This document shows positions 1 to 8,304 of a stretch of 64,000 nucleotides of DNA, piece by piece. The translations under genes were made by a program, and so were the position numbers. The stretch is from the NCBI RefSeq assembly GCF_021631985.1, contig NZ_CP070225.1:806001-870000 (forward strand). The letters are read 5' to 3'. The DNA comes from Sandaracinus amylolyticus (GTDB lineage: Bacteria; Myxococcota_A; Polyangia; Polyangiales; Sandaracinaceae). Within the stretch, counting starts at the first letter, position 1. Every line of letters begins with the position of its first letter. The notes under the pieces are model-generated. The model was not told the origin of the DNA, did not search any database, and was given only the letters and a program-made list of their open reading frames with translations.

Positions 1-906
1 ATGTGCTCGGACGGGCTCTCGGGCCTCGTCCACGGCGACATGATGCGCGAGGTGCTCAAGAGCTCGCGCGATCTGAGCGAGGCCGCGCAGCAGCTCATCG
101 CGATGGCGAACGCGGGCGGCGGTCACGACAACATCACCGTGATCGTCGCGGAGTTCGACGGCGCGACGCTGCGTCCCGCGTCGAACGAGGTGCGCGTCGC
201 GTACCAGCAGTATCCGCTGCCTCCTGCGGATCCCGCGGATGCCGAGCCGCTCCCGCCGCGTCCCACGACGATCAAGTCGGGCGGTCCGAAGCCGGGCGCC
301 GACGTGAAGGTCGAGCCCACGCGCGACGACGCGTCGGGCGCCGAGGGCGGCGCGAGCGGTCGCTGGTGGGTCGCGGGGCTCGTGCTGCTGCTGATCCTCG
401 TGTGCGTGGCGGCGGTGATCGTGCTGATGGACACCGGCGAGCACACGAGCGCGGCCGACGTCGCGCCGACCACGCGGGTGACGATCGAGAGCACGGTGTC
501 GAGCCGTCCGCCGAGCGCGGCGGCGCGCGTTGCCTACGGGCGCGTCGCGGTCGCGACCGACGTCGAAGAGGGCGTGCTCTACGTCGATGGGATCGCGCGC
601 TCGGGCGCGCCGACCGCGACGCTGACGCTGCCCACGGGCGAGCACCGGCTCGAGGTGCGGCAGGGCGAGGTCCGCATCGCGGAAGCGCGCGTGACGATCG
701 AGGCCGACACCGAGACGCGTGTGGATCTCACGATGCCGGCGGGCGCGATTCCGGGAGGCGAAGAGCTCGCGGCGACCGCGCCGGCGACGACGCCGGTGGT
801 CGCGCCGGTGCACGCGCAGCAGCCGGCCGTGCGAGCGCGGGCCGAGAGCTCGCAGGCGCGGCCGATGCCGGCGCAGGCGCCTGCGGAGCCCGGCTCGGTC
901 CTCTGA
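1..906 (+). CDS. PP2C-type Ser/Thr phosphatase, C-terminal part with membrane segment and PEGA-like domain (partial)
   Basis: The gene enters from the left edge; the in-frame ATG at base 1 lies inside the domain and is not the start. The first 50 residues hold the closing PP2C motifs CSDGLSG and GGGHDNITVIV, whose Asp residues bind catalytic metal in this family. A proline/acid linker follows, then one membrane segment at about residues 122-143, then an extracytoplasmic beta-rich region at about 178-245 that resembles a PEGA domain, then an Ala/Pro tail. Known for the family: it dephosphorylates Ser/Thr-phosphorylated proteins. The FHA gene begins 18 bases downstream, so the two probably share a transcript and a kinase-signalling role. 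The call for the phosphatase end is firm; the PEGA assignment is weaker. Confidence 0.85.
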   Translation: MCSDGLSGLVHGDMMREVLKSSRDLSEAAQQLIAMANAGGGHDNITVIVAEFDGATLRPASNEVRVAYQQYPLPPADPADAEPLPPRPTTIKSGGPKPGADVKVEPTRDDASGAEGGASGRWWVAGLVLLLILVCVAAVIVLMDTGEHTSAADVAPTTRVTIESTVSSRPPSAAARVAYGRVAVATDVEEGVLYVDGIARSGAPTATLTLPTGEHRLEVRQGEVRIAEARVTIEADTETRVDLTMPAGAIPGGEELAATAPATTPVVAPVHAQQPAVRARAESSQARPMPAQAPAEPGSVL

Positions 907-924
907 GCGCGGGAGGGGCGCCCG

Positions 925-1776
925 ATGCTCCGCTTGCAGCAGACGTTCGGCGCGCACGCGGGCCGCGTTCGCGAAGTCGATCAGGACGTCGTGCGCTTCG
1001 GGCGACTGCCGACGAACGACTACGCGTTCGATCCGCACGCGGACCTCGACGCGTCGGGCAACCACGCCGAGATCCGCAAGGAGAACGGGCGCTACGTGCT
1101 CGTCGACGTGGGCAGCCGCAACGGCACGCTCGTCAACGGGCGTCCGGTGCAGCGACACGTGCTCGAGGGCGGCGAGGAGATCGAGTTCGGCACCGGCGGC
1201 CCGCGCGTGCGCGTGGAGATCACGGCGCAGGCGTCGACGGGACGCGGCGCACCGACCGCGCCTGCGACGCCGATCGCGCCGATCGACGTGCCGGTGTCGC
1301 CACAAGGACCGACCGCCTTCGCGCCGCCGATCGGCGGGGCCGCGGTGCCGACCCCGCAGTGGCCAGCGTCATCGCCGCCGTTCGGGCCGCCGGTCGCGGC
1401 GGTGCCACCGAGCGCAGTGCCACTGCCGCCGAGCGCGGTGCCACCGAGCGCAGCGCCGCCGCCGATGGTGCTCTCGCCGGCGCCGATCCCACCGGGCGGA
1501 TCGCCGAAGCTCTACGGGCAGAAGACCGTCGATCTGATGATCCAGTCGGCGGTCGCTGCATCGAGCCCGGGCGCGGGCACGCCCGCGCCGATCCCACCGA
1601 GCGCCGCGCACGACACCGCGTACATCCGGAAGATCGCGGACGATGCCGCGGGCAAGAAGTCGCGGCCGATGGTGTTCGTGCTCGCGATCGTGCTCGCGCT
1701 CTTCCTGGTCGTGCTCTGCGGCGTGTCCGGGATCATCGCGGTGCTCTGGCTGCGCGCGTACGGAAGCGCGCTCTAG
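925..1776 (+). CDS. FHA-domain membrane-anchored protein
   Basis: The 283-residue protein has an N-terminal FHA domain at about residues 20-100, with the RFGR turn, the NHAEI strand and the SRNGT loop that contact phosphothreonine in this family. A long Pro/Ala-rich linker follows (about 110-190, with repeated PPSAVP units), then a C-terminal membrane segment at about 248-276. The ATG has a strong GGGAGGGG site six bases upstream, which fixes the start. It lies 18 bases after the PP2C gene, so the pair probably reads and erases Thr phosphorylation near the inner membrane. The specific partner is unknown. Confidence 0.88.
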   Translation: MLRLQQTFGAHAGRVREVDQDVVRFGRLPTNDYAFDPHADLDASGNHAEIRKENGRYVLVDVGSRNGTLVNGRPVQRHVLEGGEEIEFGTGGPRVRVEITAQASTGRGAPTAPATPIAPIDVPVSPQGPTAFAPPIGGAAVPTPQWPASSPPFGPPVAAVPPSAVPLPPSAVPPSAAPPPMVLSPAPIPPGGSPKLYGQKTVDLMIQSAVAASSPGAGTPAPIPPSAAHDTAYIRKIADDAAGKKSRPMVFVLAIVLALFLVVLCGVSGIIAVLWLRAYGSAL

Positions 1777-1832
1777 GCCGCTTTCTTGACCCTGCGCGCG
1801 CCCGCGTTCGAAAAGGACCGCGGAGGGTCACG

Positions 1833-2435
1833 ATGTACGACGGTTCGCGGGTCACGGACGCGGTCGAGTACTGGCGTCGTCGCGGCGAGCTCAAGGGCGC
1901 GCTCACCGTCGTGCGCGGGCGCAAGCCGGAGCGCTTCCGATGGCGTCGCGCGGTCGGCGCGGTGAGCCAGAGCGTGGGCGCGCTGAGCGGTCGCGATCGT
2001 ATGCGCGTCGAGGAGCCGGTGCGCGAGATCGTGCTCGACCTCGGCGACGATCAGCTTCGTCGCGAGGTCGTGATCGACGCGCGCCGCTGGGGCGTCGATC
2101 TCGATCGCGGCGAGGTGCTCCCGCGGCGCACGCTCGCCGAGCTGCAGCGCATCGCGTTCCTCTCGGGCACCGATCTCACGCGGGTGTCGAAGCACGTTCG
2201 GCTGCCCGACGATCGCGAGGCGCCGATCGACACCGCGGGTGTGATCGTCGTCGGCCGCGCGCTCGCCGATCAGTACAAGGTGCGTGCGCAGCGGCTCCTG
2301 CTGCAGGTGCCCGACGAGGACGGCCCCGAGCCGCTCCGCGTGCACCACCGCATCATGGTCGAGCGCGCGGCGCAGGATCGCGCGGACTCGCAGCGCTGGT
2401 TCGCGTTCGCGCGCGCGCTGCTCGAGACGCGGTGA
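1833..2435 (+). CDS. Uncharacterised 200-residue soluble protein
   Basis: I do not recognise this protein. The ATG is preceded by GGAGGG five bases upstream. It is rich in Arg, Asp and Glu and has no signal peptide or membrane segment. A mid-region DARRWGVDLDRGE and a C-terminal ERAAQDRADSQRW stretch look like alpha/beta and helical cytoplasmic structure. It follows the FHA gene by 56 bases on the same strand, so it may belong to the same signalling unit. Its TGA stop is the first triplet of the tandem hairpin array that follows. The same frame stays open upstream to base 3 only because of base composition. Confidence 0.65.
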   Translation: MYDGSRVTDAVEYWRRRGELKGALTVVRGRKPERFRWRRAVGAVSQSVGALSGRDRMRVEEPVREIVLDLGDDQLRREVVIDARRWGVDLDRGEVLPRRTLAELQRIAFLSGTDLTRVSKHVRLPDDREAPIDTAGVIVVGRALADQYKVRAQRLLLQVPDEDGPEPLRVHHRIMVERAAQDRADSQRWFAFARALLETR

Positions 2436-2689
2436 GTCCTTGCGGGAGTGCTCGTCCCGCAGGTCCCGGACGGGAGCGCGCAAAGCGCGCGGACGGTAGG
2501 GCCCGCGGGCGAGCCGAGTTTCGACAGTCCTTGCGGGAGTGCTCGTCCGCAGGTCCCGGACGGGAGCGCGCAAAGCGCGCGGACGGTAGGGCCCGCGGGC
2601 GAGCCGAGTTTCGACAGTCCTTGCGGGAGTGCTCGTCCCGCAGGTCCCGGACGGGAGCGCGCGGACGGTAGGGCCCGGCGGGCGAGCCG
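2435..2689. repeat. Tandem array of about 2.8 copies of a 90-bp hairpin-rich unit
   Basis: Units start at 2435, 2526 and 2616; the third is truncated. Each unit carries three self-complementary blocks. The first pairs TGCGGGA with TCCCGCA (2441-2447 with 2455-2461). The second pairs GCGCGC with GCGCGC across AAA (2476-2490). The third is a GCCCGCGGGC palindrome. Unit 2 has lost one C of the first hairpin and unit 3 has lost half of the second. The array begins at the stop of the plus-strand gene and ends just before the stop of the minus-strand gene, so it fills the whole convergent gap and could act as a bidirectional terminator. Confidence 0.9.
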
Positions 2690-2695
2690 TTGGGC

Positions 2696-3616
2696 TCAGC
2701 GCATCAGCGTCACGGTGCCGAGCGTGCCCTGATCGGGCCCGCCGGTCGGCTGCGTCGCGACGATCACGCCCGCGGTGACGCCGCCGGCGACCAGCACGCC
2801 GATGATCACCCAGAACCAGGCCTCTTCCGCGACGCTGCCGCCGCCGCCCTCGTCGCGCTCGGTCCCGTCGAGCGGCGCACCGCCTTCACCGCTCGCGGCG
2901 ATCGCGACGCCGCGCGGATCCGGGACCTCCGCGGGGATGCGCAGCTGCAGCGGCTCGGCGTCCGAGCCCACCCGGCCGAGCTCGGCGCCCGAGGGCGCGA
3001 GCGCGGTCAGGTAGTACGCGACGTCGAGCGCGCGATCGCTGGTGCCGACGACCGGGATGCGCGCGGTCCAGGTGCCACCGTCGCGCGGGTTCATCACGAC
3101 CTGCGAGTACCCGGGCTCGCCCGTGGTGCGATACGCGAGGCGCACCTCGGACACTGCGTTGGCGCCTTCGCCCACGCGCAGCTCGATCACCGGCGGCTCG
3201 CGCCGCGGCAGCGTGCCCGGCGATGCGTGCTGCAGATCGAGCGCGATCGGCTGGGGCCGCGCTTCGCGCGCACGCGCGAACGCCGAGATCACCGGCGGGC
3301 TCGCGTCGGGATCGCTGAGGCGATGACCGGGATCACGCGAGTACAGCGTCGCGAGCGTCTGTCGCGCGTCGGCGGGCTGGCGGTTCGCGATCTGCGCGGT
3401 CGCGATGAGCTCGAGCGCGGCGTTGCGCTGCGTCGCGCTGAGATCGCTGCGCCCGAGGATCGCCTGTCCCGCGGTGATCGCCTCGGGGTACCGCGCGTAG
3501 AGCACGAGCTCGCGCGCCTGCGCCAGCGCGACGTCGGGGCTCGCGACCTGCGCCTCCGCGACGCCGGTGAGCCACAGCGAGATCGAGAGCGCGAGCGAAG
3601 CGACGAGTGTGCGCAT
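2696..3616 (-). CDS. Exported TPR-like protein with C-terminal membrane segment
   Basis: The 306-residue product has a signal peptide ending in VAEAQ near residue 23. A helical TPR-like region follows at about 30-95, then a beta-rich middle with VRLAYRTTGEPGY. An acidic/Gly linker leads into one membrane segment preceded by EEAWFW at about 262-290. The same layout and the aromatic lead-in to the membrane segment recur in the protein at 18795-19610, so the two are probably paralogues. Likely an envelope protein with its repeats in the periplasm. Function is unknown. It is convergent with the 1833-2435 gene across the tandem array. Confidence 0.75.
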   Translation of the reverse strand: MRTLVASLALSISLWLTGVAEAQVASPDVALAQARELVLYARYPEAITAGQAILGRSDLSATQRNAALELIATAQIANRQPADARQTLATLYSRDPGHRLSDPDASPPVISAFARAREARPQPIALDLQHASPGTLPRREPPVIELRVGEGANAVSEVRLAYRTTGEPGYSQVVMNPRDGGTWTARIPVVGTSDRALDVAYYLTALAPSGAELGRVGSDAEPLQLRIPAEVPDPRGVAIAASGEGGAPLDGTERDEGGGGSVAEEAWFWVIIGVLVAGGVTAGVIVATQPTGGPDQGTLGTVTLMR

Positions 3617-3639
3617 CGCTCGCGAGCATAGCGCGCGCG

Positions 3640-5394
3640 TCAGCCCGCGAGGGGCCCGACGTACGCGAGGAACGCCTCGACGAGCGACTCGAGCATGCGC
3701 TCGCCGCGCGCGCGCGCCGAGTGCACCGGCTCCTTCTCGCCCATGACCTCGCGGAGATCGAAGTAGTACTTGATCTTCGGCTCGGTCCCGCTGGGGCGCA
3801 GCATCACGCGGTGCCCGCCGTCGAGCTCGAACGCGATCACGTTGCTCGGCGGAAGTGCGAGCTTCTCGACCGTCCCGCCGCGCACCCGCCGCTCACCTCG
3901 CGCGAGATCCTGCATCGCCAGCACCGCGTGGGTGCCGAGCGTCTCGGGCGGGTTCGCGCGCGCGCCGTCCATGATGCGCGCGATCTTCTGCGCGCCGTCC
4001 GCGCCCTTCATCGTCACCGACACCTGGCGGCTCAGGAAGAGCCCGTAGCGCCGCGACATCAGCTCGAGCTCGTCGATCAGCGAGCGACCGTGCGCCTTGC
4101 ACCACGCCGTCATCTCCGCCGTGAGCAGCGCCGCGCTCACGCCGTCCTTGTCGCGCACCAGCGAGCCGACGGTGTAGCCGAGCGCTTCCTCGTAGCCGAA
4201 GACGAACCGATAGCCGTCCTTCTCGAGCTCCATCGCGCGGTTCGCGATCCACTTGAAGCCCGTGAGCACGTGCTCCCAGTGCGCGCCGTGCGCCAGCGCG
4301 ATCGCGCCGAGCATCGGCGAGCTCACGATCGAGCTGATCACCGTGCGCTTCGGATCCTTCGCGCCGTGCTCGAGCAGGTAGTGGCCGAGCAGACACCCGA
4401 CCTCGTTGCCCGTGAGCTGCACGTACGAGCCGGGCGCGGTGCGCACCGCGACCGCCAGGCGATCCGCGTCGGGATCGTTCGCGAGCACGACCTCGGCGTC
4501 GACCTCGCGCGCGAGCTCGAGCACCGCGTCCATCGCGCCCTGCTCCTCGGGGTTCGGGAAACGCACCGTGGGGAACGCGCCGTCGGGCTCGGCCTGCGAC
4601 GCGACACTGTGCACGCTCGTGAACCCCGCGGTCGCGAGCGCGCGGCGCACGTGGCGATCACCGACACCGTGCAGGGCGGTGTACGCGATGCGCAGATCGC
4701 GCGGGGTCGTCGGCGCGACGAGGAGCTTCTGGATCTCGGTGTGGTACTCGTCCTCGAGATCCTTCCCGAGCATCGTGACGAGGCCGTTCGCCTTCGCCTG
4801 CTCGAAGGGCAGCAGCGGCACGTTCATCAGCGGGCCGACCGCGTCGATCGCCGCGGCGATGCCCACGTCGTGCGGCGGGACGATCTGCGCGCCGTTGCCC
4901 CAGTAGACCTTGTAGCCGTTGTACTCGGGCGGGTTGTGGCTCGCAGTGACCATCACGCCCGCGGCCGCGTTCATGCGCTTGCACGCGAAGGCGAGGACCG
5001 GCGTGGGCTCGACGCTCTCGAAGAGGTGCACCCGGAAGCCGCGCGCCGTCGCGACCTCGACCGTCTCGCGCGCGAGCTCGAGGCTGAGGCGCCGGCCGTC
5101 GTAGCCGATCGTGATCCCGCGCTCCTTCGCGTCGCTCGTCGTCTGCTCGAGGTACGCGCAGAGCCCCGCGCTCGCGGCGCGCACCACCGCGCGGTTCATG
5201 CGGTTCGGGCCCGCGCCGAGCACGCCGCGCAGCCCCGCGGTGCCGAATTCGAGGCGCCCCGCGAACCGATCGGCGATCTCCTTCCAGTCCCCCGCGATCA
5301 TCAGCGCGCTCAGCTCGTCGCGCATCGCGGTGTCGGGGTCGTCTGCGATCCAGGCCTGAGCACGCGCGCGGAGATCGTCGGTCGTCACTGTCAT
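3640..5394 (-). CDS. Phosphohexomutase (phosphoglucomutase/phosphomannomutase family)
   Basis: This 584-residue enzyme interconverts sugar 1- and 6-phosphates, feeding glycogen, cell-wall and polysaccharide precursors. Its four family signatures are present in order. TASHNP carries the phosphoserine, DPDADR binds Mg, GYEEALGY binds sugar, and RPSGTEPK binds phosphate. The length fits the long PGM2/PgcA-type branch. The chosen ATG has AGGAG five bases upstream; the frame is open further upstream, but that stretch is Arg/Ala-rich with no second ribosome site. It stands alone on the minus strand, divergent from the PEGA/TPR-kinase operon. Substrate preference (glucose or mannose) cannot be read from the motifs. 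Confidence 0.95.
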   Translation of the reverse strand: MTVTTDDLRARAQAWIADDPDTAMRDELSALMIAGDWKEIADRFAGRLEFGTAGLRGVLGAGPNRMNRAVVRAASAGLCAYLEQTTSDAKERGITIGYDGRRLSLELARETVEVATARGFRVHLFESVEPTPVLAFACKRMNAAAGVMVTASHNPPEYNGYKVYWGNGAQIVPPHDVGIAAAIDAVGPLMNVPLLPFEQAKANGLVTMLGKDLEDEYHTEIQKLLVAPTTPRDLRIAYTALHGVGDRHVRRALATAGFTSVHSVASQAEPDGAFPTVRFPNPEEQGAMDAVLELAREVDAEVVLANDPDADRLAVAVRTAPGSYVQLTGNEVGCLLGHYLLEHGAKDPKRTVISSIVSSPMLGAIALAHGAHWEHVLTGFKWIANRAMELEKDGYRFVFGYEEALGYTVGSLVRDKDGVSAALLTAEMTAWCKAHGRSLIDELELMSRRYGLFLSRQVSVTMKGADGAQKIARIMDGARANPPETLGTHAVLAMQDLARGERRVRGGTVEKLALPPSNVIAFELDGGHRVMLRPSGTEPKIKYYFDLREVMGEKEPVHSARARGERMLESLVEAFLAYVGPLAG

Positions 5395-5415
5395 GGCGGC
5401 TCCTTCATACGCCCG

Positions 5416-5434
5416 CCTCGCGCGCGATGCGAGG
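5416..5434 (-). promoter_or_regulatory. Small hairpin in the 5-prime leader of the phosphohexomutase gene
   Basis: A perfect 6-bp inverted repeat CCTCGC/GCGAGG with a 7-base loop lies 21 bases upstream of the phosphohexomutase start, in the divergent spacer 5395-5567. It could be a leader hairpin or an operator half-site pair. No proof of function. Confidence 0.25.
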
Positions 5435-5519
5435 GGGGTGGCGCCCATGTCGCCCCCGGGCGCGAGCCCTCGCACCGCGGCGCGTCGACGCACACGAATG
5501 CGCGGGTGTCGGGAGGGTC

Positions 5520-5549
5520 TTGACCCACGACGCAACGCGTCGGCATCCT
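5520..5549 (+). promoter_or_regulatory. Possible sigma-70-type promoter for the PEGA/TPR-kinase operon
   Basis: TTGACC (5520-5525) is followed after 18 bases by CATCCT (5544-5549), placing transcription start about 10 bases before the ATG at 5568. The -35 box is good; the -10 box is poor. Confidence 0.3.
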
Positions 5550-5567
5550 GATCGTGTCGGGTCGGAG

Positions 5568-6656
5568 ATGCATCGACGACTGCGCCGCGGTGACTCGAGC
5601 GGAAGACGCTCGGGGAGACGCTCGCTGCTCCAGCGGGCGCGCGGCATACGTTTCGTCCTCGCGACATGCGCGTGTCTGCTGCTGAGCGCGCTCGCTTCGA
5701 CGCCATGCGTCACGCGCGCGCAAGCTCCCTCGTCTCCGAGCAGCGCGCGAGAGCCCACCGCCGAGGAGCGCCAGGCGGCGGCCGACGCGTTCGATCGCGG
5801 CACGCGTGCGTACCTCGCGCGTGACTATCCGCGCGCCGCGCAGTGGTTCGAGACCGCGTACCGCATGGCGCCCGCGTCCGCGGCGCTCGTGCAGGCGGTG
5901 CGCTCGCACGAGCGCGCCGGCAACACGGTGCGCGCCGCGACGCTCGCGCTGCGCCTCCGCGCGATGCACGCCGGTGATCGCGACGCCGATCGCCAGAGCG
6001 AGCAGACGCTGCGCCTCGCGTCGCAGCTCGTGCGCATCGACGTCCTCTGCGATCGCTCGTGCACCGTCGAGCTCGACGGCACGCTGATGGAGCACCCCTC
6101 CTTCTTCGTCGCGCCGAGCACCGATCACGTCGTGCGCGCGTCGTTCTCGACCGGACCGGTCGAGCAGGACGTCGCCGGTGGCGAGGCGGGCGCGACGCGC
6201 GAGCTCCGCTTCGAGGCGCCTCCTGCTCCGCCCGAGCCGGTCGCGGTCGCGACGCCCGAGCCCACGGCGGTCGAGACGACCCAGCCCACCGAGTGGGCCG
6301 AGCCCGTGCAGCCCGTCGAGAGCGAGGGCGCCGGCATGTCGCCCGCGTTCGCCGTCACCGGGATCGCGCTCACCGCGATCTCCGGAGGCGTGCTCACGTG
6401 GTCCGCGATCGACACGCTCGACGGAGTCGACGCGTACGAAGCGAATCCGACGGCAGAAGGCCTCGCCGACGGTCAGGCGCGCGAGACGCGCACCAACGTG
6501 CTGATCGGCGTCACGGCGGGCCTCGCCGCGGTCAGCGTCGTCTTGATGATCTTCACCGACTGGGACGGCGCGCCTTCGAGCGACGAGCCCTCGGTGTCCG
6601 CTGCGCTCGTTCCGACCGAGGGCGGTGCTTACGGCTTGGTGGGAGGGACGTTCTGA
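5568..6656 (+). CDS. Exported TPR/PEGA-like protein coupled to a Ser/Thr kinase
   Basis: The 362-residue product starts with an Arg-rich leader and a hydrophobic export segment ending in TRAQA. A helical TPR-like block follows at about residues 65-145, with DYPRAAQWFETAYRMAPAS. A beta-rich PEGA-like region lies at about 150-215. A Pro/Glu linker precedes two hydrophobic segments near the C-terminus. The stop TGA overlaps the kinase ATG (TGATG), so translation of the kinase is coupled to it. Context suggests a periplasmic input or structural partner for the kinase at 6656. No strong ribosome site is visible at the ATG. Confidence 0.75.
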   Translation: MHRRLRRGDSSGRRSGRRSLLQRARGIRFVLATCACLLLSALASTPCVTRAQAPSSPSSAREPTAEERQAAADAFDRGTRAYLARDYPRAAQWFETAYRMAPASAALVQAVRSHERAGNTVRAATLALRLRAMHAGDRDADRQSEQTLRLASQLVRIDVLCDRSCTVELDGTLMEHPSFFVAPSTDHVVRASFSTGPVEQDVAGGEAGATRELRFEAPPAPPEPVAVATPEPTAVETTQPTEWAEPVQPVESEGAGMSPAFAVTGIALTAISGGVLTWSAIDTLDGVDAYEANPTAEGLADGQARETRTNVLIGVTAGLAAVSVVLMIFTDWDGAPSSDEPSVSAALVPTEGGAYGLVGGTF

Positions 6657-8278
6657 TGACGGCTGCGCCCGCCTCGCTGCTGCGAGATCTCAGTGGCCGA
6701 CGGCTCGGTCGCTACGAAGTGCTCGTCCAGCTCGCCTCGGGCGGCATGGCGACGGTCTACGTCGCGCGTGCGCAGGGCGTCGCAGGCTTCGAGCGGCTCG
6801 TCGCGATCAAGGTGCTGCACCCGCATCTCGCGCACGACGAAGAGTTCATCTCGATGTTCCTCGACGAGGCGCGTCTCGCGGCGCGCATCCGTCATCCCAA
6901 CGTCGTGCCGACCCTCGACATCTCCGACACCGAGGGCGACGGCTACTTCCTCGTGATGGAGTACATCGAGGGCGATCACCTCGGCGCGCTCCTCCGCGAG
7001 GCCGCGCGCGCGCACACGCCGATCCCACCGTCGATCGCGGCGCGCCTGGTGATCGATGCGCTCGAAGGGCTCGGCGCCGCGCACACGCTGACCGATCAGG
7101 ACGGCCACGCGCTCGGGATCGTCCATCGCGACGTGTCTCCGCACAACGTGCTGATCGGGAGCGACGGCGTCGCGCGCATCACCGACTTCGGCGTCGCCAA
7201 GGCCGAGGTGCGCCTCAGCTCGACGCGCGACGGACAGTTCAAGGGCAAGCTCTCGTACATGGCGCCCGAGCAGGCCTCGAGCGGGCGCGCCGATCAGCGC
7301 AGCGATCTCTTCAGCATGGGCATCGTGCTGTGGGAGACGTTGACCGGGCGGAGGCTCTTCCGCGCCGACAACAACGGCGAGCTGCTCAATCGCCTGCTCA
7401 ACGAGGCGATCGTTCCGCCCTCGACCTACGTGCCCGAGGCCGCGGCGTTCGACGCGATCTGCGCGCGTGCGCTGGAGCGCGACTCCGATGCGCGCTTCCA
7501 GACCGCCGACGAGTTCGTGCAGGCGATCGAGGACGCCGCGGTGGCGTGTGGTGGCGTCGCGAGCCCGCGCGCGGTCGGCCGCCTCGTGCGCGAGCTGCTC
7601 GGGCCGAAGATCGACGCGCAGAACGCGCGGATCCGCGCGGCGACCGACACGCTCGGTCGCGCCGAGATGCGCGGCGGTCTGCTCCCGCTGCCCGGGCCCG
7701 GTGGATCGCAGCCGAGCCAGCCGAGCAGCAACCGCCCTGCGTCGCTCACCCCGAGCGCGGTGCGCCCGATCGTGCTCGACGCGGGTGAGATGACGATGGG
7801 CGCGAAGCCCTCGACGCTCGCGAGCGAGGTGTCCGGCGAGCAGCCTGCGCCGCGGCGATCGCGATCGATGGCGTGGGTCGTCGCGCTGCTCGTGCTGCTG
7901 GTGATCGGTGGTGTGGGCGCGGCGTTCGCGCTGGGCCTCGTCGGCGGTGTGCCCGCGGTGACCGCGACGCCGGTGGTCGCGACGCCGCCTTCGAGCGTGA
8001 GCGTGCCGCCGGTCGCCGAGCCCGCAGCGCCCGCCGCGATCGCGCCCGAGGTGACCGCGCCGGCCGTGGCCGATACCGCGCCCGAGCCGACGAGCGCCGA
8101 GCCCGCCGTGGCGGCCGAGCCCGCGCGGTCCGACGAGGCATCGTCGTCCGAGCGCCGCGAGAGCGAGTCGGCGCGCGAGGCGCGTCGTCGTCGTCGCGCC
8201 GAGGCCGAGGCAGCCGCGGCGGCGCCGAGCGACGACGAGGACGATGGCGATCTGATCGTGAACCCCTACCGGCGCTGA
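6656..8278 (+). CDS. Transmembrane Ser/Thr protein kinase
   Basis: This 540-residue Hanks-type kinase has a cytoplasmic N-terminal catalytic domain at about residues 18-290. Key residues are present: the ATP lysine in VAIK (Lys52), the catalytic loop HRDVSPHN (His157, Asp159), DFG (Asp177-Gly179), and YMAPEQ. HRDVSPHN in place of HRDLKPEN is common in myxobacterial kinases. A linker leads to one membrane segment at about 403-425. The outer tail is Pro/Ala/Glu-rich and ends in a basic-acidic stretch, without a recognisable ligand domain. GGGAGGG lies about 10 bases before the start. It should be an active kinase, unlike the pseudokinase at 16519. Confidence 0.95.
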   Translation: MTAAPASLLRDLSGRRLGRYEVLVQLASGGMATVYVARAQGVAGFERLVAIKVLHPHLAHDEEFISMFLDEARLAARIRHPNVVPTLDISDTEGDGYFLVMEYIEGDHLGALLREAARAHTPIPPSIAARLVIDALEGLGAAHTLTDQDGHALGIVHRDVSPHNVLIGSDGVARITDFGVAKAEVRLSSTRDGQFKGKLSYMAPEQASSGRADQRSDLFSMGIVLWETLTGRRLFRADNNGELLNRLLNEAIVPPSTYVPEAAAFDAICARALERDSDARFQTADEFVQAIEDAAVACGGVASPRAVGRLVRELLGPKIDAQNARIRAATDTLGRAEMRGGLLPLPGPGGSQPSQPSSNRPASLTPSAVRPIVLDAGEMTMGAKPSTLASEVSGEQPAPRRSRSMAWVVALLVLLVIGGVGAAFALGLVGGVPAVTATPVVATPPSSVSVPPVAEPAAPAAIAPEVTAPAVADTAPEPTSAEPAVAAEPARSDEASSSERRESESAREARRRRRAEAEAAAAAPSDDEDDGDLIVNPYRR

Positions 8279-8304
8279 CGTCGGGTGGGAGGGCCCACTT
8301 GCTT

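Noticed and set aside
3-1832. Long open frame running into the 1833-2435 gene
   Set aside because: It is a composition shadow of the PP2C and FHA genes, Arg-rich and without domain signal. The ATG at 1833 with GGAGGG is the real start.
2435-2689. CRISPR array
   Set aside because: Units are contiguous with no unique spacers, only three copies exist, and no cas genes are present.
3607-5523. A 638-residue plus-strand frame antisense to the phosphohexomutase
   Set aside because: The minus-strand gene has four catalytic motifs in order; the antisense frame is Arg/Val/His-rich and featureless.
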